From positions 2,512,817-2,576,816 of the forward strand of contig NC_059363.1 in NCBI RefSeq assembly GCF_019703515.2: 64,000 nucleotides of DNA, in the 5' to 3' direction. The translations under genes and the position numbers were made by a program. The notes under the pieces are model-generated. The model made no database searches. It worked only from the letters and a program-made list of their open reading frames with translations, and was not told the origin of the DNA. This document shows, piece by piece, positions 45,319-57,119 of this stretch (position 1 is the stretch's first letter; each line of letters starts with the position of its first letter). This DNA comes from Myxocyprinus asiaticus (lineage: Eukaryota; Chordata; Actinopteri; Cypriniformes; Catostomidae).

Positions 45319-46027
45319 ATATTTTGGGTTACTTTTAATGGAAGTCAACAGGGCCAATCCGTAAACGTTAAAATACTCACTGTTTCAAAAGTATAGCCAC
45401 AAGATGTAAACAATATGCTTATTAACATTATTTTAGTGTGATAAAATCGCTCAACACCTTTTTCATTTTAAAGTTATATCCACTTTACTACTTTGTTGGC
45501 ATGACCAGGGGCAGACTGGGAAGATAAATCGGCCCTGGATTTTACATAGAAACCAGCCCATTGCTGGCACAAAGGGGCGGGGGGGGGGGATCAGGGGGTG
45601 TCGCTGTCCTTTTCTGCATATTGTGGCGCAGTTTTGCAGCCCTCTTCAGCCACTTGTGTCCCGTTCTGCGTAACATGGCAGCCCATGTTAGCTTATCGCC
45701 GCTAGTTTGGCCCCGTTTCACGGCCGGCCCACTTGGAAAAGTCCTGGTTCTCCCTATGCCCCGTCCACCACTGGGCATGACAACGTCACGCCATAAACCA
45801 TAAAACCCTAAATGACCGTAAAACCCATGATTTAGACAAATTTACAGCTCAAATAACACAATAGTTTTAACAGAAAAAAAAATAAAAAATCACAAAGATT
45901 TGCATAAGAATGAACGCAAGTGCTTTTGTAAAATTAGAAGCTTCACATTTCTTCCTTTAAACCCTCCGAAAATAGGCCCCATTCACTTCCATTATAAGTG
46001 CCTCACTGTAACCTCCATTTTTGCTCT
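45319..46027. mobile_element. AACTTGTATTGAA-family palindromic MITE, left end intact
   Basis: It begins AGGAATATTTTGGGTTACTT after TTAA, and includes TGGAAGTCAACAGGGCCAAT, CACAAGATGTAAACAATATG, and later CCCCATTCACTTCCATTATA and AGTGCCTCACTGTAACCTCC. The right end is truncated. A hAT element at 45506-45773 splits it. Confidence 0.8.
45506..45773. mobile_element. 268-bp hAT-like element with a perfect 8-bp target duplication
   Basis: It begins CAGGGGCAGACTGGGAAG and ends GCCCCGTCCACCACTG, imperfect inverted repeats with CAG at both tips. GGCATGAC occurs on both sides (45498-45505 and 45774-45781). The interior is GC-rich with a G run. The MITE sequence resumes cleanly after the second copy. 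Confidence 0.9.
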
Positions 46028-46119
46028 TTAATGGACAACCAAGCTGTCCTTGGCCTACATATTGGTGTGTTATATTTACAGTAGCCCTGCTAAGTTATTT
46101 CTTGAGACCACTGTATATA

Positions 46120-46480
46120 GCTGTTCCACAGTTCTTTATTAAGATCAATGACTTTTCTGTTCCCTCAAGACCGTAAGCTAATATCTCTGTACACTAATGA
46201 TCAGTCCCTTGGTAGAATTAGTTTAGACATTTGGACAAGCAGAATAAATCCATTGTGTGTTTAAAGAAACCGTTCTCAATCTAGCACATCATTCTCAGGC
46301 GACTCAAGCGCTCTGGAATGAAACGACCCTCATGCCTGTTGATTGGATTTGTTCAGCTGTGATAAAACTCCTTTCAATTGAATAAATCAGCTTATTTTTA
46401 AACCACTAAACCATTAGCTTCTCTTCAGACTGGCTCCGAAAAACTACCAAAATAATAGTTGACTTCTTAGCGGTTTTTAA
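46120..46480. promoter_or_regulatory. candidate conserved non-coding element
   Basis: A repeat-free block with TATTAAGATCAATGAC, CACTAATGATCAG, CCATTGTGTG, TGTTGATTGGATT and CTCCTTTCAATTGAATAAA. No coding features. Motif mix and complexity suggest a regulatory element; not testable here. Confidence 0.3.
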
Positions 46481-46719
46481 GACTACAACTTCTGTTTTGT
46501 TGGAAGAAAAATGAATGGAGATGTGGAAAATAAGTGAAGAACAAATAAAAACGGAAAAAACAAATTTCAAGACATTGGATGTGTAAGTTGACTATTTTAG
46601 CAGTTGTGTTTTATCAAAAAAAAATTTTTTTTGTTTTTTGCTTTAAAAGTGATTAAATTAGAGATGCAGTTTCCCAGAAAAAGTTTTGTCATGCTGTGAT
46701 TTAGCATTTTGACAGTCTA

Positions 46720-47670
46720 AGGGGCCATTCAGACCAAATGCGTTTTTGATGCAGCATTATAAATAAAACAGAATACAGGTGTCTCAAGACTCATTTTTAA
46801 AAGTCAAAGCTGTTTTTTTTTTTTTACTTGAAACTCTGTCTAAAAAACTTGGAACTACTGTGCGAGACACTTAAACAGCAAGACACGGTGCAACCATCAA
46901 AGATGTCCGTTTAGCACATGTATGCACTGAAAAGCAATTGAAAAACTGTACAGACAGACACAATAGCGTGTTTGTTGTGAACGGCTCCTAATGCAAATAC
47001 ATGAATGCAAAGGTTTCTAGTTATGCAAGCTCGATTTTATGCATGGTGTCAGACCGCAATTGACACATTTGATTCACAGCATTGCTGCAGGGGATGCTAT
47101 AGCGGCTAACTGTTTTTAAACAAGAATGTGTCCAATGTGTACGCTCCTTAAACGCTTAATTATAAAGAGCTTCCTTGAGACCGACTAGTCGATTTCAGAC
47201 CGAATGCATTTTTGAGGAAAAAAGGCAAATAAAAAGACTTACGCAGTGTAATGAATAGAACAGAACGCAGGTGTCTTGAGACACGCACTTTAAAAGCTGA
47301 AGCTCTTAAACTTGACACAGTGTCTAAAAAACGCTCCTGCGTGAAACGCTAAAAAAAAAAATTAACAGCGAGACAGTGCAACCATCAAAGATATCCTTCT
47401 AGCATGTTTACATAGAAAAACAATTGAAAAACAGCACAGACGGACACAAAAACGTGTTGTGAACTTCCTCCTAAGGCCTGAAATATTACGCTATGAAAGT
47501 ACGTGAACTCAAATGTTTCTAGCCACGCAAACTGTTTTACGCATTATTGCGTTTTGAAAAGTGTCAAGATCTTTAAGCTATGCATTTGATTCTCAAAGTT
47601 GCCACAGGGGGCGCTATAGCATCTAGCTGTTTTTAAACAATAACACATCCAGTGTGAACGCTCCTTAAGA
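46720..47670. repeat. two further TTCAGACC.AATGC..GTGAACGGC repeats
   Basis: GGCCATTCAGACCAAATGCG..GTTGTGAACGGCTCC (46722-46990) and TTTCAGACCGAATGCATTTT..GTTGTGAACTTCCTCC (47195-47475) share AACAGAA.ACAGGTGTCT and AGACAGTGCAACCATCAAAG with each other and resemble 38994-39205. A third, shorter part ends CAGTGTGAACGCTCCTTAAG near 47668. Confidence 0.65.
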
Positions 47671-47809
47671 AACTTGTGTAATCGGTTATATTATAAAGAG
47701 CTTCATTTAGAAGACATACAGTATGTAATCAATGTATATAATTTCACTGGTATATGTTTTTGTCCAATCGTATCTTAGAAAGCGATTTTAAAGTAACATG
47801 ATTAACCGT

Positions 47810-48310
47810 ATTTTTCCCCCAAATTTTTGTTGAATGCGAGGAGGCCATGTTGGGTCTCCTCAAGATCTTGTATTTCGTCTCAGACTTGAAGTAAACATTT
47901 GTAAACACAGCTAATCAATTTCATGCGAATATCCCAATGCTGTGCAGCTGTGCATGAGGGGTGTCCAACTGTGCAGTTACAAGGCCTCACTCTTACAGAT
48001 CCCGAAGACGCATTAAATGCATAATCATTCATTTCACAGAGCAGCCAAAAGTTTCTTTATTCCGAGACCTGCCCTTCAACTCACCGTCAAATTTTTTGAA
48101 GAAGTTACAAGTATCATAGCCAAGCTCAGCGTTCAAATCTGTCACGCATTATCCAAGACCGTAGCAACTGTAAGCAACACTAAATACTTAACAGGCCCCT
48201 CTAATTGTGCTGCGCGCGGCCTCTCGGGGCAGATGTAATTAAGTGAGCCAAGTAAAAGCTAGTAAAACAGTAGGCCCAGATGGAAGCTCCATAACTCACT
48301 CAAGTGCACC
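47810..48310. promoter_or_regulatory. candidate conserved non-coding element with paired forkhead words
   Basis: A repeat-free block. GTAAACA occurs at 47891-47897 and 47901-47907, two forkhead-type sites one helical turn apart, followed by CTAATCAATTT. Further on are ATTAAATGCATAATC and GATGTAATTAAGTG. Complex sequence such as GCTGCGCGCGGCCTCTCGGG lies near 48210. No domain in any frame. Confidence 0.35.
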
Positions 48311-48585
48311 ATTAAAATGTCACAGAAACAAGAAACTTAAAGCATTTAGAATTATTACGACTTCCTTAGAAAAGTAAATGACGATTAACAGACTCTTGAA
48401 GGGTTTGACTCGGAGCTTAACAACAACACCCTAACACTAGGCCAAAAAAAAAAAAAAAAAAAAACTATATTTCACTAGTTTTTTTTTTAAGACAGCTTGT
48501 GAAATATAATATGCCCTCTACACAGGATGCATACAAGTTAAACCACCTAGATGATGTTTTGAAAACCGCTGCATCAGTCAAGGCT

Positions 48586-48773
48586 AGGGTTAACGTTATT
48601 TCAACGTTAATGAAGACGAGACGAAAAAGACACATCATGACGATAATCATGTCTTTGATAATCAAATATTATAATTAAAACATGCTGTTGACGAAAATAT
48701 AAATAGAAAAAAAAAATACTACAATTAACAATACAATAACTGTTTTTTAAATAAAAATCTAGAAAAAATGTAT

Positions 48774-48811
<38 letters not shown>

Positions 48812-48943
48812 GTACAGTGTATATGTATATAAATATATATAATACAGTTTTCAAAATGTTTGAATATTTTGTTAAAGTTTGATACGTTTTTGTCATTTTG
48901 CACATTATTGTCAACTAAAACATGTTACTGTTGCGATTAATTA
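48586..48943. repeat. old MITE (GACGAAAA type) with (TA)n
   Basis: CTAGGGTTAACGTTATTTCA, GAAGACGAGACGAAAAAGAC and GTTGACGAAAATATAAATAG on the left face TTTGTCATTTTGCACATTAT and TGTCAACTAAAACATGTTAC on the right. A TA run lies at 48773-48800. Confidence 0.5.
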
Positions 48944-48985
48944 TGTTGGCTTGAGAAAGCCAACATACTGAAATTCGATTTAAAC

Positions 48986-49018
<33 letters not shown>

Positions 49019-49507
49019 GTGGTGGTTGCATAGCAAGGCATCACTATTATTATCTCACATAATTATTATTATTCTTCCGGACAAAACTTCGGCACCTACC
49101 TTGTCCCGTACTGTTTGTCATACACCCCTTCAATGAGGTGTCAAATCAACCAGCTTATCGAGGAGAGGTGTGCTATGACTAAGCGATATGATGTACACCT
49201 GGGGGGCAAAAAAATGCCCCCAAAACATCCCATTGACTTAACATTGTCAAGAAAATTGTTGGATTATATCTCCGGATCAGAAAGTCATAGAGACTTCAGG
49301 GTTAGCTTGTTTTTCTCGGGTTAGCAAGCAGTTTTTGAATATCAGAAAATACTTAGCCATGCCCTAGCAACCATTTATAGTCAGAGGTGGATTTAGTGAT
49401 TTAGGGGCACTAGGCAAAGTACAGGGATGGGGCCCTCTTCAATGACACACATTTACATCGATTTTCTCTTAAAGGTGCTGTAAGAGAAATATATATATAT
49501 GTATATA

Positions 49508-49945
49508 CACCAATCAGCCACAACATTAAAACCACCTGCCTTATATTGTGTAGGTCCCCCTCATGCCACCAAAACAGCATTCAGAGATGATATTCTTCTC
49601 AGCACAATTGTACAGAGTGGTTATCTGAGTTACTGTAGACTTTGTCAGTTCGAACCAGTCTGTTCATTCTCTGTTGACCTCTCTCATCAACAAGGTGTTT
49701 CCATCTGCAGAACTGCCGCTCAATGGATGTTTTTTTAGTTTTTGGCACCATTCTGAGTAAACTCTAGAGACTGATGTGTGTGAAAATCCCAAGAGATCAG
49801 CAGTTACAGAAATACTCAGACCAGCCCATCTGGCACCAACAGTCATCCATGCGATTATCTAATCAGCCAATCGTGTGGCAGTGAAGTGCATAAAATCAAT
49901 GCCTTGTTGATGAGAGAGGTCAGCAAAGAATGACCATTTAAAAAT
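49508..49945 (-). mobile_element. Tc1-type foldback element, partial
   Basis: It begins CACCAATCAGCCACAACATT, AAAACCACCTGCC and GTAGGTCCCCCTCATGCC, a terminus shared with 58179-58795. The minus strand at 49664-49846 encodes VGARWAGLSISVTADLLGFS, the helix-turn-helix part of a Tc1-like transposase. The second arm is truncated at CCTTGTTGATGAGAGAGGTC. Confidence 0.75.
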
Positions 49946-50599
49946 GGCTAATGATGAAGCTGACCTCATATGGAAAGGGACTCAATTCCATAGATTAGGA
50001 CCTATCACAGAAAAGGCACGGTCACCCTTAGATCTATAGCGGCAACAAGGAACCCTCAGTAAAAGTTGAATAAGTGTCCTGAGATACCTCATCTGTCTAT
50101 GTGACAGCACTAGACTGTGCAAACAGCAAACAAAAATGTGTCCGTGGTTGTGTCTTTCTCCCTGGTTGTGCCAAATTTCTAAAAAGGAGTGAATAATAAT
50201 GTCTGACAAGTTACACATTATATAAAAATCACAATCTGGCTACTATTAACTACAATACTGTCTGTACCACTACAAAACCTTTTCTCTTTCTCACTCTCAC
50301 TTTTCCTCCATCAACTTGACCTTGAATTAACTATATCCAAATGATTAGACTAAACATTGACTTTGCATGTTTCCAGAAGGCTTTGATCAACTTTTAAATT
50401 TGAAAACAAAGTTAGCTAGATTTATTCTGCTAAATAAGGTGAAAATGAGTTAACAGTCTTATTTATGAGTGTCAACGCCCAGATCATAATCATCATCAAC
50501 ACTGTGTATTGTGACTATAGTGAGTGCTGTGCTCGTGGAAGCAGCAGCGGGTGGCAGTGCAGGCTGTGCAGCAATCTGATCCATTTGGAAAGACAGTAA

Positions 50600-52322
50600 C
50601 CTAGTTTCCATCCACTTTTTGCGCTGTTTTCAACAAAGTAAAAATGTGTAAAAAAATGTTTGCAAAATTTGTCGTCTTCTGCCTGTTTCCATTCAAATGG
50701 CCTTTTATCGCTAAAAATGGTGTGCGTGATGACGTCATGCTTAAAAAAAAAAAAAAAAAACACTTTGTCGCATAAGTTTTGGTTTATTGCAAAATAAATC
50801 TGCCCTTAAGCCGTTTCCATACAGAAAAGTGCATTTATCGCTAATTGTGTACCTTTCGCCTCCCAGATGTCCCTAATCCCCCCCTATTGAAATTAGCCAA
50901 CTTACTGTCATTTTAATTCACAAATAAAAACAATCAGAAGAGGAGGAATTGCAATCAAAAGGGAGCAGTTACCCTGCTGATAGGACTGTAATATTGGTCC
51001 TGATGTTGCACCTATCGCAGGTTGCCACCGGTTCTGACCCAAAAGCGAATTGTCATGGCCCTGTTCAAGCTGGCAAACTGCACCAAGTAGTGGGGGAAAC
51101 TACTAAGTAGTCTTAGTATAAGGACCATCCATAGATGTGTATATGCTGTGTGCACAGCTATTAAAGAAACATTTATGAGGTGTAATATTAGGATTTACAT
51201 ATGATACATTCCTGATATTCAAGAGGCTATTTTGAACAATCATCTAATCTAAAGCATCGACATCACAACTGCATTATGTCCTGCATATTTGTCCAGCAAC
51301 TTTTAATGACCAACTGAACTTGATTGTCATCTAAAATTAATTTTAGCATCATAATGCAATTTACATTTTCTGAAGAAGCTCAGCAAATGCAATCCGAGGT
51401 AAAGAGAGTTAGATTTAAAATATGTAAAAGTTTTAAAATGTTCAAAAGCTCGTTTTCTGAAAGTGAACTCAGCATTGGACAAATACAGGGCCGTTTCAGA
51501 CCAATCTGGCACCCTAGGCGGGATCCCTATTGGCACCCCTGTTCTGGGGGGTTGAGGGGGTGTTTGGGGAACGTGGCAGCGTCCTCTTTGGGAATTTTGC
51601 CGGCATTTATTCAAAAGTAAGCTAAACAATAATTTAATAGAATTGGGCTATATGTTAGTGTTCCAAAAATGCACACTAAAGCTTTTCTCCTAGTATTGTA
51701 TATTTATTTTTAATTTAATTAATCTTTGTGCATAGTTTTTTTGTATTGTGGGCTAATTCCATTACTGCCGTCTATTATTTTGAATGGTGTGTAAAAGCAA
51801 CTTTAATAAATAAACGGATGGCTACCGTGATTAAATTAATCGCAAAGAGTGGCCATTCATTTGTTCTCCTTGCACTTGTCGATGACAGGTGCATGATACG
51901 AGATATTTGTGTTGGCACTACTGGGAGTGTCATGACGCAGATGTGTTTGCAGCATTGGATCTGTGCAGGTATGCTGTTAAGACTAATCCATAACAGTGTG
52001 AGTGATGCTTCACGTACAATAACTTGGCTTTCAAGGATGTATACCTTGTCGTCATAATTAACACAGGCTAACGATTGTAGTAAATTCTGTCATGTGACAC
52101 TATATTTTTGCGTTAATGCCAATTTTCTCGACAAAAAGTGTTTCCAAACCAGTTTTTTGCAACATCTGAAGTATCGACATAGTTTATGTGCTAGAGGTAA
52201 TTGGAAAAATATTATGTCAAAACTTTTAGCGATAATTTGCGTTTCCATCAGCTATATCAGTATACTTTTTGATGCGCTACACTTTTTGTGGCAAAAAAAA
52301 AACCCTTGGGTGGAAACGTAGT
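50600..52322. mobile_element. Harbinger-like element with TAA target duplication
   Basis: The ends CCTAGTTTCCATCCACTTTT and TGGGTGGAAACGTAGT are imperfect inverted repeats. TAA lies on both sides (50597-50599 and 52323-52325), the 3-bp TWA duplication typical of PIF/Harbinger. A degraded Harbinger transposase fragment inside supports the class. A CAGGGCCGTTTCAGACCAAT block at 51487 may be a further hAT-like fragment. Confidence 0.65.
51004..51201 (+). pseudogene. Harbinger transposase fragment, degraded
   Basis: The frame reads TYRRLPPVLTQKRIVMALFK then LANCTK-stop, and continues past the stop with RTIHRCVYAVCTAIKETFM. These resemble the Q-K-R-I-x-x-A-L-x-K-L-A motif and the T-V-H-R-C-V-Y-A-x-C helix-turn-helix segment of Harbinger-type transposases (DDE nucleases with a separate Myb-like partner protein). 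A TAG at 51091-51093 and a later TGA break it, and the catalytic half is missing. It lies inside the TAA-flanked element 50600-52322. Recognition is from memory of the family. Confidence 0.6.
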
Positions 52323-53602
52323 TAATGTTACCTTAGGAAGTCTTGATTCAGTTCAATTTTTTTCTCTCCAAAAATTCAAATCAAACTGAACTAGCAACAA
52401 TGTAGCTTAGCTTGTTACTTGCAACAGAGTATATGGTGAAATCACACGAAACTGTCTGAGCAGTTTGGCTCACTTTCACCTTTTTATGAACTTGTGGAGA
52501 TGCATAAAACCTTGGAATATTCCATTTCAGCCTGATCTGAGGGGGTTGCTTGCATTGATGGTGCTGAAAATAACAGCGATATCAACCATATCGGTGTTGT
52601 AACAGCGATATTTAAAATTCCAGCACACATTATTTAGCATTAATGATAATAAAAAAGCATATTATTTGTGTTTTTGGGGGGCCCTTGGCTTCTGGGGGCA
52701 CTAGGCGGTTGCCTACCTTTGCCTAGTGCTAAGTTCGCCCCTGTTTATAGAACCCTAGCAACCAACCACATTGACTTCCATTCAAAGTGATTTAGAGGGA
52801 TATCTCCAGATCTGAATGTCATAGAGACTTTATTGTTGGCTCAGGCCAGTAAGCAGCCTTGTTAGTATCACACTGGCAACTGCCTAGCAACCAAATGAGC
52901 TCACCCTAGCAACCAAGTATCAAAAGAAATATGTCTGCACCAGAACATCAAACAGACTTCCAGATTGGCTCATTTGACTCAGGCTAGCAAGTAGACTTTT
53001 GAGTGTCACCCTGGTAAATGCCTAGCAACCAGATGGGGTCACCCTAGCAACCAAGTAGCAAAATACATATCTCTGCTCCAGAACATCATAGAGACATCTG
53101 GGTTGGCTCATTTGATAGATAGAAAGCAGCATTTTTATTATTACCTGGCAACTGCCTAGCAACCAGATGGAACAACACCAATATCTCTGCACCAGATTAT
53201 CCTACAGTCGTGGGGGTGGCCTCTTTCAACTTGGGACAGTTGGTAGGACATTGTGGTGATGAGTTTAGCAACGACAAGCACCACTCACATTTTCCTCAGA
53301 AAATGTACCCTATCTAGTTATTATTCTTATCTTCGGAGTCCCAATTTTTTTGACTGCTACTCCTCCTAGAGTTTTCAATCTATAGCCACCAAAATTGGCA
53401 CACACCTTCTGGCTTGTCTGACTTGAGTTGCTTTATCTTTTCTAACTGATCGGAATTACGGTATTCCTGTAGCAGACTTCCAAACAGGACGGATTTCCCA
53501 TTGACTCCCATTCAAAAATTTCTGACTATACTTACTACTAAGGTTTTCGCTACAATCAAGCTACATGCACCAAATCCATGACAGACATACCGGCAACACC
53601 TA

Positions 53603-55723
53603 GAGCGTATCTCAATACTAAGTACGCCAAGTTCAGACTTGCATACTTGGTAGTTCGGACTTGGCAAGTTCGACTTGCAGTACAAACTCCCGAGGACGGG
53701 AGGACTCAGTACGGTCATTCTGCAATTGGAACAGCAGCATACTTGATGGCGTCACCATATTAGCTCATCTTGGCAATACATGCCTGCTCCGGTTATCTTT
53801 ACTGTAATGCATATTTACAATAAAACGAAATATGATATAAAACACAACCCTGCCTCTTTTTGTTTTCATTTTAAAAATATTAATATGTATATATTTTGAG
53901 TGTTCCTAGATCTGTAGCCAACATATAAAAAGCTAGTGGCGGGAAAAAGGTCGTTGTTGTGGACATTAGTGAATGAATGAATGAGGAGAAACAAAATTAG
54001 ACATCAGACATTAGAAAATTAGACAAAAAGCATCAAAATGGATCAGACCCAGATTTCCATTGGTATGCTTTATAAAGAAGCTAAAGAGGAGGTTATCCAA
54101 CTAAGGAGGCAAATACATCAAAGAAGAGCCAGGATGCGGTGGAGGATGGAGAGGAGATGTGCCATATTAGCATCTCTCTAGCTTTGTACATTTGTCTTCT
54201 TATTATGCTTTTTTGTTAACCTGTCTACGTATTTATATGTAAACTTAACAGTTTACTTGGTACACCTAAATAAAAACTAATGCAGTTTGACAGCGGGAGG
54301 TTTGACAGTTAATAATATTGAAATGGATTAGCCTACATTCCACATACATACCTGCCGTTTGTCTTCTTGGTACTCAAACATCAAGAGGTTGATACTTAGT
54401 CTGACAGGCTTTGTACAGTTAGGTGCACAAACATCACTATATATTGCAAGTACCACCTGTACCTCATCTGAGTCACGTACATCATTAGTCATTAACCAGG
54501 ACAGACTTCAATACAAACAGGGCATTTCATGTCTATGATACAGTAATGATATAGGCTACTGTAACTTTTTAACTCAGAACCTGGGAAGACAGGTGTGCTC
54601 TTATACTGCCTATCAAGCAATGAAAGAAATAGAAACCTTCTCAAGCATAAGCAAGTGCCTGACCAAACAGGTTAGGTGTTAGAGGGAAATGTAATTCTGG
54701 TAGACTTCAATAATTAATATCAGACAATATATTTAGAATACAGTTGAATACATAAATAGTAAAAGCATATAAATAAGCAATAAATACATATATATAACAA
54801 CAATTAATAAAAATGTTGATGAAATTTTAAAAAGAGATTTTTTTTAACGGGACCAAAGTCCCTTACAAAGGTATGCACAAATGAATGAGCATGTGCCTAT
54901 CCTCGCCATGCTCTTTTCTGGAGAATTTCGCCTGCCGGTGAAAAGGCTCTCTTTGGCCGCCCGCCAGTCAATGAGGGTCTGGGTTTTCCCTTATTTAAAA
55001 TATTGATTAATTGTTAGTTTTAATGCACACTAATAGCCATAACACAAGTTTGTACAATAGGGAATAAAGACAAGCAAACAATTTGGTCAAAAATAAAAAG
55101 GCAGGGCCCTTGTACAATGTTAAAATTAAATGAAAATACAAAATTATTAACCTTAACTTTGTCCTCAGCCAAACCGATTTGCCCAGGAACAAATAATAGA
55201 TTTATACTCGAGATATACCTAAAACGAATTCTCTCTCATGTTTAACCACTACAGAGACAAAACCAAATTTCAAAAGGTCTTGCCAAGATATGTTCTTGGC
55301 GGGGTACAATGAGCACTGACCGCCCGATCATAGATAGTGGGCAAATTTTCAAGTAGGATCTTGATAAATCGACTACAGATTTTAAGTTTAGACAACTAAA
55401 TTCTCGCCTAAAAAAAATCTTAAAACTACATTCTGTGACACAACAACAGTAGTATTTCAAAATTATAACTTACAATTGTGCGCTTTCTCCTCCGCCATTG
55501 CCGCTGGTTGGTGTGAAATGCATTCTGGGATACTTGGCTCCCTCAAGTCCACACAAGTCACCTCCTGATGCATCCTCGATAAAACGGGTGGAGCAAGAAC
55601 ACATCCAGGCATTTGGACTGTAATTGGCTAGATGCGGACTTTGTATTGGAACAGTACTTAGGCTGTGACTGATGATGTTTCACAAGTCAACAAGAGCACA
55701 AGTACAGACAAGTACACATATTG
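53603..55723. mobile_element. 2.1-kb inserted DNA element, class uncertain
   Basis: The left side reads GAGCGTATCTCAATACTAAG, TACGCCAAG, and the right side CACAAGTACAGACAAGTACA then CATATTG; reversed, the right end gives CAATATGTGTACTTGTCTG, loosely matching the left end. It interrupts the 53311-56270 repeat, whose sequence resumes as GCTAGTAACATGC. It contains one short basic open frame (54038-54181). Confidence 0.5.
54038..54181 (+). CDS. 47-residue basic protein frame inside the inserted element
   Basis: ATG to TAG, encoding MDQTQISIGMLYKEAKEEVI, then QLRRQIHQRRARMRWRMERR and CAILASL. It is strongly basic and helix-prone from residue 12 on. The first 11 residues look like a leader, with an R-rich segment at 23-40 that could bind nucleic acid. 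It is preceded by AATCATCAAA and sits inside a transposon-like insertion, so it may be the first exon of a transposon protein or a remnant. I do not recognise it; it may be chance. Confidence 0.3.
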   Translation: MDQTQISIGMLYKEAKEEVIQLRRQIHQRRARMRWRMERRCAILASL

Positions 55724-55734
55724 TGAAATGCTAG

Positions 55735-56125
55735 TAACATGCTAAAACATGCTAGCAACATTTAGCTGAGTGCTAAACATGCTAACATCGTCTAGCTAAA
55801 TGCTAAAACATGCTAATAACATGTTAACATGTTAAAACATGCTAGCAACATCTAGCTAAGTGTTAAAACATGCTAACAATGCCTAGCTAAGTGCTAAAAC
55901 ATGCTAGCAACATGCAAAAACATGCTAACAACACCTAGCTAAGTGCTAAACATGTTAGCAACATGTTAACACATGCTAGCAACACCTAGATAAGTGATAA
56001 AACATGCTATAAACATGTTAGTAACATGTTAAAATATGCTAGCAACATCTAATTAAGTGCTAAAACATGCTAGCAATGCCTAGCTTAGTGCTAAAACATG
56101 CTAAAAACATTCTAGCAACATGCTC
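55735..56125. repeat. tandem array of GCTAAAACATGCTAGCAACA-type units
   Basis: About ten to twelve diverged units of 18-40 bp combining GCTAGCAACA, GCTAAAACAT and CCTAGCTAAGT. GCTAGC is palindromic, so the array has many small inverted repeats. Confidence 0.9.
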
Positions 56126-56459
56126 TTTCTTTACACTCTAACATGAAACTTTAAGCTTAGAAAGCGGTTTAAAACTTTTTAAACCTTTTCAAACTTTCAG
56201 GCTGGTTTTCTCAAGCAACATCAAAGTTTGTCTTCAAACTTAACCTATCTAGTTACTATCTGTAATTTTAATCTGAGTAAAATGGACTAAAATAAATAAA
56301 TATGACATGACTAAATATTGATTAAATTGAAGACTTTTTCATCAAAAAACAAAAATTATGACTGTTCAAGGCCAAATAATGCAATGATTTTTAGATCCGA
56401 GAAAAAAAAAAAAAAAGGTTTAGGCTACGTAGGCTTGATTTAACATCCCAATGTGTTCT

Positions 56460-56937
56460 AAAATGTGTTACGGAAATGTAAATGACTTAAATTTGTATCT
56501 GTTTCTCGCACAAAGCTAACATATGGCTTCAGAAGACTTGTGTCAGATGGACTTATGTTTTTGGGTTCTTTTCGGAGCTTGAAAGCCACAATCACTATGA
56601 ACTGCCGTTATCTGCAAACGATCTGTGTGCACAATCAATACAAATTCTCTTTTTGTGTTCCAAAGAAAAATAGGAACAACATGCTGTTCAGTAAATCATT
56701 TTAAATTCAAGCGCTCAGCCTTTTGCAACAAGACAGTGTTCAGGAGCAATTTAACACCTGATAGACAACCAGCTCACTTTCATAAAAACAGGAGCCTTGA
56801 GATGTTAGGAAGAATATAAGATGCAATGAAAGTGAATGATGACTACAACTATCAATCAGCTTTCATGATAGAAAGATAAATGGGTTTCGAACAACATCAA
56901 ATTTTCATTCCAAATTTGGGTTATCTATCCCTTTAAT
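56460..56937. repeat. MITE fragment (TTTACTCACCCTCATG family, diverged)
   Basis: ATGACTTAAATTTGTATCTG, TTTCTCGCACAAAGC, GCTTCAGAAGACTTG, CTCTTTTTGTGTTCCAAAGA and GGTTATCTATCCCTTTAA resemble the inner and right parts of the copies at 17565 and 27700. Confidence 0.55.
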
Positions 56938-57119
56938 GACACAAAGTGAATAACTTGGGATAAACATTGTTCCTTCTGCAAAGAACAGCACAGATTTGAC
57001 TTGAATGGCTTCTAGAATGGGAAGGCTTTCTAAAAATCTGCACCACCCAGGGAAACTGATCTCGCCCCTCCCAGCCGCCTCTGGACGTGCTGTAATGAAG
57101 TACAAAGACAGGGTATAAG

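Larger units (their letters stand above)
49382..52743. mobile_element. 3.36-kb hAT-like element carrying other elements
   Basis: It begins CAGAGGTGGATTTAGTGATT, then AGGGGCACTAGGCAAAG; it ends GCCTAGTGCTAAGTTCGCCC then CTG. The terminal inverted repeats share CAG.GG.G.A.TTAG and ACTAGGCAAAG. The flanks are TTTATAGT (49374-49381) and TTTATAGA (52744-52751), a 7-of-8 match. Inside are a Tc1-type foldback fragment and a Harbinger-type element. Confidence 0.75.
48944..53310. repeat. host repeat with (ATT)n and CCTAGCAACCAA units, split by a hAT element
   Basis: The left part (48944-49381) has GGCTTGAGAAAGCCAACATA, (ATT)n at 48988-49018 and GTGGTGGTTGCATAGCAAGG. The right part (52752-53310) has repeated CCTAGCAACCAA.TA with a period of about 131 bp and ends near GCAACGACAAGCACCACTCA. 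CATAGAGACTT occurs in both parts, confirming they belong together. Confidence 0.65.
53311..56270. repeat. long dispersed repeat, split by an inserted element
   Basis: It starts ATCTAGTTATTATTCTTATC with TTGACTGCTACTCCTCCTAG, CACCAAAATTGGCACACACC and CTAACTGATCGGAATTACGG (as at 5985-6320), and ends TCAAAGTTTGTCTTCAAACT before CTATCTAGTTACTA. Similar CTATCTAGTTA words at both ends may mark its edges. Confidence 0.6.

Noticed and set aside
55735..56125. possible CRISPR-like array of regular repeats
   Set aside because: Units are short, diverged, without distinct spacers, and the DNA is vertebrate; a decayed tandem repeat explains it.
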